Below are positions 1 to 9,184 of a stretch of 64,000 nt of DNA, in pieces. The stretch is from assembly GCF_023476645.1 (NCBI RefSeq), contig NZ_JAMCOJ010000001.1, forward strand, positions 620,001 to 684,000, read 5' to 3'. The notes under the pieces are model-generated. The model was not told the origin of the DNA and ran no database searches. It worked only from the letters and a program-made list of their open reading frames with translations. Numbering within the stretch: the first letter of the stretch is position 1; every line of letters starts with the position of its first letter. Source of the stretch: Cellulophaga sp. 20_2_10. Lineage in GTDB: Bacteria; Bacteroidota; Bacteroidia; Flavobacteriales; Flavobacteriaceae. Made by a program: the position numbers and the translations under genes.

Positions 1-463
1 ATAGAAATATGGCTCTAATGATATATCTACCCGGGTTAATTTAAAGGAGTATATCTCTGACGCTCTAAAAGCAGATAATGTAATTGCTTTTGCCATATAC
101 GACAAAAAAGCAACTAGCTATGTAGGTTCTACACGGTTTGGAAATATAGATACAAAAAACAAAGTGCTACACATAGGGTGGACTTGGATCTCTCCTGCTA
201 CACAAGGCACGGGTCTTAATCATAAAATGAAGTTTCTAATGCTTTCCTATGCGTTTGAATACTTGGATTTTGAAAAAGTAGAATTTCGTATTGATGAAAG
301 AAATATAAAATCTAGAAAAGCTGTTGAAAAACTTGGTGCTAGTTTAGAGGGTATCCTAAGAAAAAATGTAACTACAAAAGGTGATTTTAGACGTAGCTCT
401 TGTTGTTACGGTATTTTAAAAGAAGAATGGCCTACTCTAAAACAAATACATTTTAATAAGTAA
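1..463 (+). pseudogene. GNAT acetyltransferase (RimJ/RimL type), 5' partial, apparently interrupted
   Basis: Open reading from base 5 to the stop at 461-463 encodes most of a GNAT N-acetyltransferase of the ribosomal-protein/amino-acid acetylating type. Family features are visible: GSTRFGNID, IGWTWISPATQGTGLN (acetyl-CoA loop), RNIKSRKAVEKLGA and the C-terminal YGILKEEWP. Homology clearly starts upstream of the GTG at 164, which lies in the middle of the domain and is not a credible start. In the same frame bases 2-4 read TAG, directly before KYGSNDIS; relatives have a conserved Trp there (IWKY), so a TGG to TAG change would explain it. The rest of the gene lies outside the window. It could also be a sequencing error. 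The family call is firm; the broken state is an inference from one codon. Confidence 0.6.
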
Positions 464-476
464 CAGTTAGCAGATA

Positions 477-1430
477 TTAATTTTTTATGGTTTCTTCAGA
501 CACGGGGGCTATTTCTTCTGGGTAGTATTGTATTTTTCTGGTGATGTATGTATTATCTGGTGAAATTACCTGCTTAATCCAATTACCATTCTCACCATCA
601 AACTGGTGTAAATAAGTAATGTCGTATGTTTTCTTTGCTGTTTTAACCGTAATCTTATCTACTACTTGGTTGTCTTTTTTATAGGTGTACATTTCCTTTT
701 TACGAAACACAAACTTAGTCTCAGCTGCATCTGTAGTAAAGTAATCTATAGACACTATGCTGCCATTCTCTTTTGTAACTACTTCTTCTGCTTTTAATGG
801 TTTCCCCATTATAAACTCTTTGGTAAGTACTATCTTTAATTTTTCTGCCTTAGAGTTTGTTTTATAAGACTCTCTTATAGATTTTAAGAGCTTTCCGTTT
901 AAGTAATATGCTTGTTCTGTTTCTGCGCCATATTCTGTATACTCAATAGTCGTTTCATCTACCTCCTCATCATTTATACGCTTAATTGCTTTTAATCTAT
1001 TTTCAGCATCAAACTCGTACTCGTATTGGTCTAAAAACTTTTTACTGTATGTTAATATTTTTTCGATTACTTTTTTATTAGCTGTAGTATCTATTTTATA
1101 GATATGAGCTATGGATGTATTTTTATCAAAAACACCATCTCTATAATTCTCTAAACGTTTTTCTAATATTTCATTATTAGCGTATTTGTAATATGTAATA
1201 CTATAGTCTTCATCTGTGTAGCGCGTAATAGACTTTGTAAGCCTTCCTTCTTTATTAAAATAAAACTCTTCCTTACCATAGTTCGTAATCACGGTACTCT
1301 TTTTTACGTTTCCGATTAAACTAAAATCTGCTTTGGTAAAAATACGTAGCTCTTGGGCGCCTATAGTTACAGGCAACAAAAAGATTAATACGAAGTAAAA
1401 GTTGTATAGGTTATGTTTAGTTATAGTCAT
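477..1430 (-). CDS. Secreted hypothetical protein
   Basis: A 317-residue protein with a hydrophobic N-terminal segment (about residues 10-25) ending in a likely signal-peptidase site after IGA, so probably exported. The mature part is rich in Lys, Glu, Tyr and Thr and has loosely repeated beta-strand phrases of the type YxFDxENRLKxIKR and YKYANNEILEKR, reminiscent of YD/RHS-like or MORN-like strand repeats found in many Bacteroidota secreted proteins. I recognise no catalytic motif. It lies downstream of dnaK on the same strand, but a terminator at 1503-1532 separates them, so it is probably a separate unit. Function unknown. Confidence 0.75.
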   Translation of the reverse strand: MTITKHNLYNFYFVLIFLLPVTIGAQELRIFTKADFSLIGNVKKSTVITNYGKEEFYFNKEGRLTKSITRYTDEDYSITYYKYANNEILEKRLENYRDGVFDKNTSIAHIYKIDTTANKKVIEKILTYSKKFLDQYEYEFDAENRLKAIKRINDEEVDETTIEYTEYGAETEQAYYLNGKLLKSIRESYKTNSKAEKLKIVLTKEFIMGKPLKAEEVVTKENGSIVSIDYFTTDAAETKFVFRKKEMYTYKKDNQVVDKITVKTAKKTYDITYLHQFDGENGNWIKQVISPDNTYITRKIQYYPEEIAPVSEETIKN

Positions 1431-1502
1431 ACACCAAAATTAGTTCATTTATTAGTTATAAAAAATTAAATAAGAAGCAAAAGGTGGTTGTATTGTACTA
1501 AA

Positions 1503-1532
1503 AAACCCACTAAAAATTAATTTAGTGGGTTT
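1503..1532 (-). terminator. dnaK terminator
   Basis: A perfect 12-bp inverted repeat (arms 1503-1514 and 1521-1532, loop of six) lies 20 bases past the dnaK stop. On the minus strand it is followed by a short T-run, as expected for intrinsic termination. Confidence 0.8.
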
Positions 1533-1552
1533 AAATTGTATTGTGTAAAATA

Positions 1553-3451
1553 TTATTTTACTTCTTCAAAGTCAACATCTTCTACATCATCACCTTCTTT
1601 AGCTTCTGCACCAGCATCTGGTCCTGGAGCTGCACCACCTTGAGCTTCCGCTTGGGCTTTGTACATTTCTTCAGAAGCACCTTTCCATACTTCATTAATC
1701 TTATCTAAAGCTGGAGTAATAACTGCTAAGTCTCTAGTTTCGTAAGCTTTCTTTAATTCTTCTAAAGCTTCTTCTACTGGTTTCTTGTTATCATCAGAAA
1801 TCTTATCTCCAAATTCTTTTAATTGCTTTTCAGTTTGGAAGATCATTCCATCTGCTTCATTTAACTTATCTGCAGTTTCTTTAGCAATTTTATCAGATTC
1901 AGCATTAGCTTCTGCTTCAGCTTTCATTTTCTTGATTTCTTCTTCAGTTAAACCAGAAGAAGCTTCAATTCTAATGTCTTGCGTCTTGTTCGTAGCTTTA
2001 TCTGTTGCTGATACTTTAATAATACCGTTAGCATCAATATCAAAAGTTACTTCAATTTGCGGAGTTCCTCTTTGTGCTGGTGGAATACCATCTAAATGAA
2101 AACGACCTATTGTCTTGTTATCATTAGCCATTGGTCTTTCTCCTTGTAAAACGTGTATTTCTACAGATGGCTGATTGTCTGCTGCCGTAGAGAATACTTG
2201 CGACTTTTTAGTTGGAATTGTAGTGTTAGCTTCAATCAACTTAGTCATTACGCTACCCATAGTTTCAATACCTAAAGATAAAGGAGTAACATCTAATAAT
2301 AATACATCTTTAACATCACCTGTTAAAACACCACCTTGTATAGCTGCACCTACTGCAACAACCTCATCTGGGTTAACCCCTTTTGAAGGCTTTTTACCAA
2401 AGAATTTTTCAACAGCTTCAACAACAGCAGGGATTCTTGTAGAACCACCAACTAAGATAATCTCATCAATATCACTCTTAGATAAACCTGCAGCTTTTAA
2501 TGCAGACTCACATGGAGCTATAGTTCTTTTTACTAAATCATCAATTAACTGATTAAATTTAGCTAAAGTTAATGTACGTACTAAATGCTTAGGGCCAGAA
2601 GCCGTAGCTGTTACGTATGGTAAGTTAATTTCTGTAGATGCAGAAGAAGATAATTCAATCTTAGCTTTCTCAGCAGCTTCACGTAAACGTTGTAATGCCA
2701 TAGCATCTTTACGTAAATCTATACTTTCTTCATTTTTGAATTCATCAGCTAACCAATCAATAATTTTTTGATCAACATCATCACCACCTAAGTGAGTATC
2801 TCCGTCTGTAGATAATACTTCAAAAACACCATCACCTAATTCTAAGATAGATACATCATGCGTACCACCACCAAAATCAAATACTACTATTTTCTGGTCA
2901 GTATCTTTTTTGTCCATACCGTATGCTAAAGAAGCAGCAGTTGGCTCGTTAATAATACGCTCTACTGTTAAACCAGCAATTTCACCAGCTTCTTTTGTAG
3001 CTTGTCTTTGCGCATCGTTAAAGTAAGCAGGAACTGTAATTACAGCTCTAGTTACATCTTGACCTAAATAATCTTCTGCAGTTTTCTTCATTTTCTGAAG
3101 AATCATAGCAGATAATTCTTGAGGAGAGTATAAACGTCCGTCTATATCTACTCTAGGTGTATCGTTATCCCCTTTAACCACTTTATAAGGTACTCTTTCT
3201 GCTTCGTTCTTAGACTCAGAATATACGTTACCCATAAAACGTTTTATAGAATATATGGTTTTAGTAGGATTTGTAACCGCTTGCCTTTTAGCAGGGTCAC
3301 CAACCTTAATTTCACCACCTTCTACAAATGCAATTACAGATGGCGTAGTTCTCTTACCTTCTGCGTTTGGAATTACAACCGCTTCATTTCCTTCCATTAC
3401 AGAAACACAAGAATTGGTTGTTCCTAAATCTATACCAATAATTTTACTCAT
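1553..3451 (-). CDS. dnaK: Molecular chaperone DnaK (Hsp70)
   Basis: Full-length (632 aa) cytosolic Hsp70, an ATP-driven chaperone that binds exposed hydrophobic peptides with DnaJ and GrpE. The N-terminal ATPase domain shows [13 protein letters not shown], the phosphate-2 loop [12 protein letters not shown] and the adenosine motif [10 protein letters not shown]; the linker [15 protein letters not shown] leads to the substrate-binding domain and a helical lid. The C-terminus is an acidic, Gly/Ala-rich tail ending DVDFEEVK, the Bacteroidota form of EEVD. dnaJ and grpE are not adjacent. No CIRCE element is visible upstream; instead a -24/-12-like sequence at 3499-3518 resembles one in front of clpB. 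Confidence 0.98.
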   Translation of the reverse strand: MSKIIGIDLGTTNSCVSVMEGNEAVVIPNAEGKRTTPSVIAFVEGGEIKVGDPAKRQAVTNPTKTIYSIKRFMGNVYSESKNEAERVPYKVVKGDNDTPRVDIDGRLYSPQELSAMILQKMKKTAEDYLGQDVTRAVITVPAYFNDAQRQATKEAGEIAGLTVERIINEPTAASLAYGMDKKDTDQKIVVFDFGGGTHDVSILELGDGVFEVLSTDGDTHLGGDDVDQKIIDWLADEFKNEESIDLRKDAMALQRLREAAEKAKIELSSSASTEINLPYVTATASGPKHLVRTLTLAKFNQLIDDLVKRTIAPCESALKAAGLSKSDIDEIILVGGSTRIPAVVEAVEKFFGKKPSKGVNPDEVVAVGAAIQGGVLTGDVKDVLLLDVTPLSLGIETMGSVMTKLIEANTTIPTKKSQVFSTAADNQPSVEIHVLQGERPMANDNKTIGRFHLDGIPPAQRGTPQIEVTFDIDANGIIKVSATDKATNKTQDIRIEASSGLTEEEIKKMKAEAEANAESDKIAKETADKLNEADGMIFQTEKQLKEFGDKISDDNKKPVEEALEELKKAYETRDLAVITPALDKINEVWKGASEEMYKAQAEAQGGAAPGPDAGAEAKEGDDVEDVDFEEVK

Positions 3452-3498
3452 ATTATATTACTTAAATAATTAGCGTTTATATTTTAATTTGATAATAG

Positions 3499-3518
3499 AA
3501 AGACAAACAATATGCCAA
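3499..3518 (-). promoter_or_regulatory. Possible -24/-12-like element before dnaK
   Basis: On the minus strand this reads TTGGCATATTGTTTGTCTTT. The GG and GT dinucleotides are 10 bases apart, close to sigma-54 geometry (GG-N10-GC) but with T instead of C. It ends 47 bases before the dnaK start. A related sequence sits in front of clpB. Tentative. Confidence 0.3.
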
Positions 3519-3649
3519 GTAAACAAAATATGACAAGGTGGCAGTAAAGACTTTGTGCAATTACTGTATTAGCGTTTTCATGACTGATGATTTACAAGCA
3601 CGCAAACAAACTAATACAGTAAAAGGGTATGTTATATCATTCCAAAATG

Positions 3650-3657
3650 TATATTTG
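3650..3657 (+). promoter_or_regulatory. Bacteroidota -7 box before L-serine dehydratase
   Basis: TATATTTG matches the Bacteroidota -7 consensus TAnnTTTG, 26 bases before the ATG at 3684. I do not see a clear TTG -33 element at the usual spacing, so the promoter call is moderate. Confidence 0.45.
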
Positions 3658-3683
3658 TCCGTAGTAATAAAACGTTTTCGTAA

Positions 3684-5108
3684 ATGGAATGCATCAGTGT
3701 TTTTGATATGCTTAAAATTGGCGTGGGGCCATCTAGCTCTCACACGCTTGGACCTTGGAGAGCTGCAGAGCGTTTTCTGCAAGAACTACAAGAGGTTCAC
3801 CCTATAAATAGTGTAAAAACTATACACACAGAATTGTATGGTTCTTTATCCCTAACAGGTAAAGGCCATGCAACAGACTTAGCCGTTATGTTAGGTCTTT
3901 CTGGTGAAGACCCCGTAACTATGCAAGTGCAAAATATAGGGACTATAATAGACACTATTAAGCAAAGTAATAAATTATTACTTATTGGCAAACATGCTAT
4001 TACATACAATGCCACAGAGCACATTGTATTTTTAAAGACATCTTTGCCATTTCATGCAAATGGCATTAAATTTTCTGCCATAATGGAAGATAATAGTGTT
4101 TATGAAGATACCTTCTACTCTATTGGCGGTGGTTTTGTTGTAAAAGAAGAGCGTATTCACGCTAAAGAAAACATACAAGTTTTTAAAACTTTTCCGCACC
4201 CTGTAAATTCTGGTGTTGCTTTACTAGAACATTGTAAAGCTGGTAATAAAACAATTTCAGAAATTGTTTTAGAAAACGAATTGTCTTTAAGAACAAACGA
4301 AGAAGTAGACACACAATTAAAAGCCATTTGGTCTACTATGCTAGAGTGTATGCATATTGGTTGCCATACAGAAGGTATTTTACCTGGCGGATTAAATGTG
4401 CGTAGACGTGCTTTTGACATACATGAAAAGCTAAAAGGCGAAATACCTTATAACTCTCCTGAAGAATGGTTAGAGACCATACGTGGTACCGAAGTAAAAT
4501 TTAGACAAATACTAAAATGGGTTAGCTGCTTTGCACTAAGTGTAAACGAGGTTAACGCATCTTTAGGTCGTGTTGTAACCGCACCAACAAATGGTAGCGC
4601 TGGGGTTATACCTGCGGTACTAATGTATTATATGGTCATAGAAAATCACGAAGCAGATTTTAGTCACATTAAAAAGTTTTTACTAGTTGCTGGTGAAATT
4701 GGTAGTTTATTTAAAAAAGGAGCTACTATTTCTGCCGCAATGGGTGGTTGCCAAGCAGAAATTGGCGTGTCATCTGCTATGGCTGCTGGTGCATTAACAG
4801 AACTTTTAGGTGGTACTCCAGAACAAGTTTTAATGGCTGCAGAAATAGCTATGGAACATCACTTAGGATTAACTTGCGATCCTATTGGTGGCTTGGTACA
4901 AGTGCCATGTATAGAACGTAACTCAATGGGTGCAATAAAAGCTATTAACGCTGCAGAGTTGGCACTAGATTCTGATCCTGCAAATGCAAAAGTACCAATA
5001 GATAAAGTGATTAATACAATGTGGGAAACTGCAAAAGATATGAACTCTAAATACAAAGAAACATCTACAGGTGGCTTAGCCGTTGGTGTATTTTTAAGTG
5101 ATTGTTAA
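3684..5108 (+). CDS. sdaA: L-serine ammonia-lyase (single-chain, 4Fe-4S)
   Basis: A 474-residue L-serine dehydratase converting L-serine to pyruvate and ammonia. The N-terminal beta domain carries the [18 protein letters not shown] signature and the C-terminal alpha domain binds an iron-sulfur cluster. Three cysteines at about 356, 398 and 409 have the 42- and 11-residue spacing of bacterial type II enzymes. Both domains are fused in one chain, as in Legionella and E. coli SdaA. The gene is divergent from dnaK. The S15 peptidase gene starts 25 bases downstream, suggesting co-transcription. With glyA and threonine aldolase elsewhere in the window it belongs to serine/glycine turnover. Confidence 0.95.
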   Translation: MECISVFDMLKIGVGPSSSHTLGPWRAAERFLQELQEVHPINSVKTIHTELYGSLSLTGKGHATDLAVMLGLSGEDPVTMQVQNIGTIIDTIKQSNKLLLIGKHAITYNATEHIVFLKTSLPFHANGIKFSAIMEDNSVYEDTFYSIGGGFVVKEERIHAKENIQVFKTFPHPVNSGVALLEHCKAGNKTISEIVLENELSLRTNEEVDTQLKAIWSTMLECMHIGCHTEGILPGGLNVRRRAFDIHEKLKGEIPYNSPEEWLETIRGTEVKFRQILKWVSCFALSVNEVNASLGRVVTAPTNGSAGVIPAVLMYYMVIENHEADFSHIKKFLLVAGEIGSLFKKGATISAAMGGCQAEIGVSSAMAAGALTELLGGTPEQVLMAAEIAMEHHLGLTCDPIGGLVQVPCIERNSMGAIKAINAAELALDSDPANAKVPIDKVINTMWETAKDMNSKYKETSTGGLAVGVFLSDC

Positions 5109-5133
5109 GATTGATATAGTAAACCTTTACCTT

Positions 5134-6969
5134 ATGAAAACTACCATTAAATTTAAAGTAAGTTGCTTATTTTTATTTCTATCCATAATAAGTATTGCAC
5201 AAACTGAAAAAACGGTTCCTGTTTTTAAAGACGGAGAAGCGCAAATTGTAGAAGGCTTTAGCAATTCTGATAAATGGATACGTCACGACTTATTTGTAGA
5301 AACAACTTTTGATACTGATGGCGATGGTAAACTAGATCGCATGCATGTTAGCGTTACAAGACCAGCACAAACTGAAACTGAAGATTTAAAATTGCCTGTT
5401 ATTTTATGTTCTAGCCCGTATTACGCAGGTACAGCTACAGGAGAGGAAGAAGGTTTATTTTGGAATGTACATCACGAACTTGGTGAAAAAGCTCCAGAAC
5501 GCTCTCACCCAGAAGTAAAACGAAGAGGCGAACGCCCAATAATATCTAACTCGCACATACAAAAATGGGTTCCTAGAGGATACATTGTTGCGCACACATC
5601 TGCTCCAGGAACAGGATTTTCTCAAGGTGCGCCTACTGTTGGCGGGCCTAATGAAGCTTTAGCCCCAAAGGCTGTTATTGACTGGTTATGTGGTCGTGCA
5701 AAAGGATTTACCTCTCCGGATAACACAGAAGAAGTTACTGCTTTTTGGTCTACTGGTAAAGTCGGAATGACAGGCACATCATACAACGGAACAATACCTT
5801 TAGCTGCTGCCACTACTGGCGTAGATGGTTTAGAGGCTATTATACCAATTGCACCAAACACATCATCATACCACTACTACCGTTCTAATGGTTTAGTTAG
5901 GAGTCCTGGCGGTTATTTGGGTGAAGACATAGATGTTTTATACGATTTTATACACAGTGGAGACCCTAGTAAACGTGCTTACAATAACAAAACCATTAGA
6001 GATACAGAGTTACTAAATGGTATGGATAGAGAAACCGGAGATTTTAATGACTTTTGGGCCGGAAGAGATTACCTAAATAAAATGAAGCCTATGAAAGCGG
6101 CTCTATTAATGTCTCACGGTTTTAACGATTGGAATGTTGTGCCAGAGCATAGCTATCGTATTTACAAAGCTGCAAAAGAAAAAGGCCTACCTACACAAAT
6201 ATACTACCACCAAAATGGGCACGGTGGCCCACCTCCAATAAAATTAATGAACCGTTGGTTTACAAGATATTTACATGGTGTAGAAAATGGCGTCGAGAAT
6301 GATAAAAAAGCTTGGATAGTTCGTGAACACGATACACAAGACAACCCTACTCCATATGATGCTTATCCAAACCCTAATGCTTCTGATGTTATTTTTTATT
6401 TAAAAAACGGAGCACCAGAACAAGGACAGTTAGTTTTATCAGCTACAAAAAAACAAGCTGTAGAAACTTTAGTAGACGACCATAACATAGCTATGGAGAA
6501 TTTAGCACAAGCTGCTTCATCAAAAAATAGATTAGTATTTACCACGCCTACTCTAACAAAGGATGTTCACATCTCTGGATTAGCATCTATTACCATAAAA
6601 CTTGCAAGTAGCAAACCTGCTGCAAATTTATCTGTGGCATTAGTCTCTTTGCCTTGGAACACTAGCGAAGGTGCAGTTATCACAGACAACATTATTACAC
6701 GTGGTTGGGCAGATCCTCAAAATCACAAATCAATCTCTGAAAGCAAGCCATTAAAACCTGGTAAGTTTTATTCTATGACATTTAATTTGCAACCAGATGA
6801 CCAAATAATACCTGCAGGACAGCAAATAGCCTTAGTTATTTTCTCTAGCGATAATCAGTTTACTATTTTACCAAAACCAGGAACAGAATTAACTATAGAT
6901 ACTAACGAAACTAAAATTTCTTTACCAATTGTTGGCGGTATAGAGAGCTATACAAAAGCTGTTAAGTAA
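5134..6969 (+). CDS. Secreted Xaa-Pro dipeptidyl-peptidase, S15 / CocE family
   Basis: An alpha/beta-hydrolase of the S15/CocE family, probably exported: starting at the ATG at 5134 it has a signal peptide (MKTTIKFK, then a Leu/Phe/Ser-rich core ending SIAQ). An earlier in-frame start at 5098 would overlap the serine dehydratase and spoil the signal peptide, so I prefer 5134. The nucleophile elbow is GTSYNGT; likely Asp and His partners lie in SHGFNDWNV and NGHGGPP. The C-terminal part is the jelly-roll domain of X-Pro dipeptidyl peptidases. The family removes Xaa-Pro dipeptides or hydrolyses esters; peptidase activity is the more likely here. The next gene begins 5 bases after the stop. Confidence 0.88.
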   Translation: MKTTIKFKVSCLFLFLSIISIAQTEKTVPVFKDGEAQIVEGFSNSDKWIRHDLFVETTFDTDGDGKLDRMHVSVTRPAQTETEDLKLPVILCSSPYYAGTATGEEEGLFWNVHHELGEKAPERSHPEVKRRGERPIISNSHIQKWVPRGYIVAHTSAPGTGFSQGAPTVGGPNEALAPKAVIDWLCGRAKGFTSPDNTEEVTAFWSTGKVGMTGTSYNGTIPLAAATTGVDGLEAIIPIAPNTSSYHYYRSNGLVRSPGGYLGEDIDVLYDFIHSGDPSKRAYNNKTIRDTELLNGMDRETGDFNDFWAGRDYLNKMKPMKAALLMSHGFNDWNVVPEHSYRIYKAAKEKGLPTQIYYHQNGHGGPPPIKLMNRWFTRYLHGVENGVENDKKAWIVREHDTQDNPTPYDAYPNPNASDVIFYLKNGAPEQGQLVLSATKKQAVETLVDDHNIAMENLAQAASSKNRLVFTTPTLTKDVHISGLASITIKLASSKPAANLSVALVSLPWNTSEGAVITDNIITRGWADPQNHKSISESKPLKPGKFYSMTFNLQPDDQIIPAGQQIALVIFSSDNQFTILPKPGTELTIDTNETKISLPIVGGIESYTKAVK

Positions 6970-6974
6970 AATAT

Positions 6975-7466
6975 ATGGAAGATAGAAATTCGCTCACCTT
7001 TAAAGGATACTTAAAAGTAATGTCCGTAATGCATTTGGTTTTTTGTGTTGGCATATTACTTTTTACTATTTTTCTTTATTTGCAACAAGAAAGCTGGGTA
7101 TTTACTTTTCCTATAAGTAGTCCAAGTATTGTAATTGTTCCACTTATAGCTATTACAGGTATATACCTAAGTAATTACGTTTTTAAAAAGAAAATTGAAC
7201 CTATTCTTGATAAAAAATCTTTAAAACAAAAACTAGGTGTTTATCAATCTGCTTTAATTTACAAATTTGCTTTTGTAGAAGGTGCCGCTTTTGTTTGCTT
7301 AGTGTTTGCACTATCTAACAGTAATTTATTTTATTTAAGCTTTACAGGTTTAATTATAATTTACTTTATAACGCTAAGACCTACTAAAGATAAAATAGAA
7401 CAACAGCTACAACTAAAAGGAGCACAAAAAGAACAATTTAAAAGAGAAGATGATGTAATTAGTTAA
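6975..7466 (+). CDS. Integral membrane protein of unknown function
   Basis: A 163-residue protein with about four hydrophobic segments (roughly residues 14-36, 46-68, 90-110 and 112-132) separated by a charged cytosolic loop (KKKIEPILDKKSLKQKL) and ending in a charged tail. It follows the S15 peptidase by 5 bases and is probably in the same transcript. Small four-helix proteins like this are common and unnamed in Flavobacteriaceae. No functional motif seen. Confidence 0.75.
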   Translation: MEDRNSLTFKGYLKVMSVMHLVFCVGILLFTIFLYLQQESWVFTFPISSPSIVIVPLIAITGIYLSNYVFKKKIEPILDKKSLKQKLGVYQSALIYKFAFVEGAAFVCLVFALSNSNLFYLSFTGLIIIYFITLRPTKDKIEQQLQLKGAQKEQFKREDDVIS

Positions 7467-7612
7467 TACTACTTACAATCTTCTTAAATCCTTTTCATCT
7501 CTAGAATTTTTCTTAATTTATAAAAAATATATCATGTTCTTAAATATAATAAAGAGGTGTACTCTTAATCTTTTTTCATAATTTTAGCACATCAAAACTA
7601 AATAAACATACA

Positions 7613-8431
7613 ATGTCAGTTGCCAAAAAAGAATACAAAAGAGTTACCGTGAAGTCGCTCGTAGATATGAAGAAAAATGGAGAACGTATCTCTATGCTAA
7701 CTGCCTATGATTATTCTATGGCAAAGATTATAGACGATGCCAATGTAGATGTTATCTTGGTTGGTGATTCTGCTAGTAATGTTATGGCAGGCCACGAAAC
7801 TACATTGCCTATTACTTTAGATCAAATGATTTACCACGCGTCTTCTGTTATTAGAGCAATAACCAGATGTCTTGTTGTTGTAGATATTCCTTTTGGTAGC
7901 TACCAAAGTGACCCTAAAGAAGCTTTGCGTTCTGCTATACGTATTATGAAAGAAAGTGGTGCACACGCTATTAAGGTAGAAGGTGGCATAGAAATTAAAG
8001 ATTCTGTAAAACGTATTCTTAATGCTGGTATTCCGGTAATGGGACATTTAGGTTTAACGCCACAATCTATTTATAAATTTGGGACATATACAGTTAGAGC
8101 TAAAGAGGAAGAAGAAGCTAAAAAGCTTAAAGAAGATGCATTATTGCTTCAAAAGCTAGGTTGTTTTGCTATTGTTTTAGAAAAAATACCCGCTACACTT
8201 GCTAAAGAAGTTGCAGATAGTTTAACTATTCCTGTAATTGGTATTGGTGCTGGTGGTGATGTAGACGGACAAGTACTTGTGATACATGATCTTTTAGGTA
8301 TGACAAAAGAGTTTAACCCTCGTTTTTTAAGGAGATATATGAATTTATATGAAGAAATGGGTACTGCTATTTCTAACTATGTAGACGATGTAAAAACGAA
8401 AGACTTCCCTAACGAAGAAGAACAATACTAA
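7613..8431 (+). CDS. panB: 3-methyl-2-oxobutanoate hydroxymethyltransferase
   Basis: PanB transfers a hydroxymethyl group from 5,10-methylenetetrahydrofolate to 2-oxoisovalerate, giving ketopantoate for pantothenate and coenzyme A. The 272-residue chain has the expected TIM-barrel motifs: [32 protein letters not shown] (metal-binding Asp), [16 protein letters not shown] and [20 protein letters not shown]. Length matches the family. panC and panD are not in the window. The pseudouridine synthase gene begins 59 bases downstream on the same strand. The supply of 2-oxoisovalerate links it to the branched-chain pathway that also feeds leuA-leuB. Confidence 0.97.
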   Translation: MSVAKKEYKRVTVKSLVDMKKNGERISMLTAYDYSMAKIIDDANVDVILVGDSASNVMAGHETTLPITLDQMIYHASSVIRAITRCLVVVDIPFGSYQSDPKEALRSAIRIMKESGAHAIKVEGGIEIKDSVKRILNAGIPVMGHLGLTPQSIYKFGTYTVRAKEEEEAKKLKEDALLLQKLGCFAIVLEKIPATLAKEVADSLTIPVIGIGAGGDVDGQVLVIHDLLGMTKEFNPRFLRRYMNLYEEMGTAISNYVDDVKTKDFPNEEEQY

Positions 8432-8490
8432 GCAATTAGAATAAAGTCGTTAGTACAAAGTTAACAATAGCTCTTTAGAACAAATTTTAA

Positions 8491-9183
8491 ATGAAAACCG
8501 TTTCTACTCCTCAAAATCTTCAGGTATTGTATGAAGACAACCACCTTATTGCTATAAATAAGCGTGTTGGCGATATTGTACAAGGAGACAAAACTGGAGA
8601 TGCTCCATTAAGTGATATTGTAAAGGATTATATTAAAGAAAAATACAATAAACCAGGCAATGTATACCTTGGTGTGGCGCATAGGCTAGACAGGCCTACA
8701 ACCGGAATTGTTGTTTTTGCAAAAACATCTAAAGCATTACCGCGTTTAAACAAATTGTTTGCCGAAAAAGATGCTAAAAAAACATATTGGGCTGTTGTAA
8801 AACAACAGCCCAAAAAAACGAACGATACCCTTGTACATTACCTAAAGCGTAACACAAAGCAAAACAAATCTTACGCAAACATTAAGGAAGTACCAGATAG
8901 CAAAAAAGCCATTTTAGACTATACTGTTCTTAAAAAATTAGACAATTACTATTTACTAGAAATAAACCTACAAACAGGTAGACATCATCAAATTAGATCT
9001 CAGCTTACAAGTATTGGCTGCCCTATAAAAGGCGATTTAAAATACGGTTTTAATCGCAGTAATGCTGATGGCGGCATACATTTACACGCTCGTAAATTGT
9101 CTTTTATTCACCCTGTAAAAAAAGAGCTATTAGAAATTATAGCCCCTTTACCAGATGATCCTATTTGGGATGCTTGTTCTTAA
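8491..9183 (+). CDS. RluA-family pseudouridine synthase
   Basis: A 230-residue RNA pseudouridine synthase converting uridines in rRNA or tRNA to pseudouridine. The catalytic motif HRLDRPTTGIVVFAKT (Asp in RLD), the KTYWAVVK strand and GRHHQIRSQLTSIG near the C-terminus place it in the RluA/RluC/RluD group. It lacks an N-terminal S4 RNA-binding domain, starting directly at the catalytic core (LYEDNHLIAINK), which is common for stand-alone members in this group. The exact target base cannot be read from sequence. The gene ends 1 base before the stop of the convergent gene on the minus strand. Confidence 0.92.
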   Translation: MKTVSTPQNLQVLYEDNHLIAINKRVGDIVQGDKTGDAPLSDIVKDYIKEKYNKPGNVYLGVAHRLDRPTTGIVVFAKTSKALPRLNKLFAEKDAKKTYWAVVKQQPKKTNDTLVHYLKRNTKQNKSYANIKEVPDSKKAILDYTVLKKLDNYYLLEINLQTGRHHQIRSQLTSIGCPIKGDLKYGFNRSNADGGIHLHARKLSFIHPVKKELLEIIAPLPDDPIWDACS

Positions 9184-9184
9184 A

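Noticed and set aside
1-12. Frame-1 reading IEIW as evidence of a frameshift in the GNAT gene
   Set aside because: A single base change (TGG to TAG) in the open frame explains the contiguous W-K-Y alignment without a frameshift; the four-residue match is probably chance.
3538-3807. 89-codon open frame across the start of L-serine dehydratase, and a 73-codon frame on the opposite strand
   Set aside because: Both overlap the conserved sdaA start, have no family features and look like chance frames.
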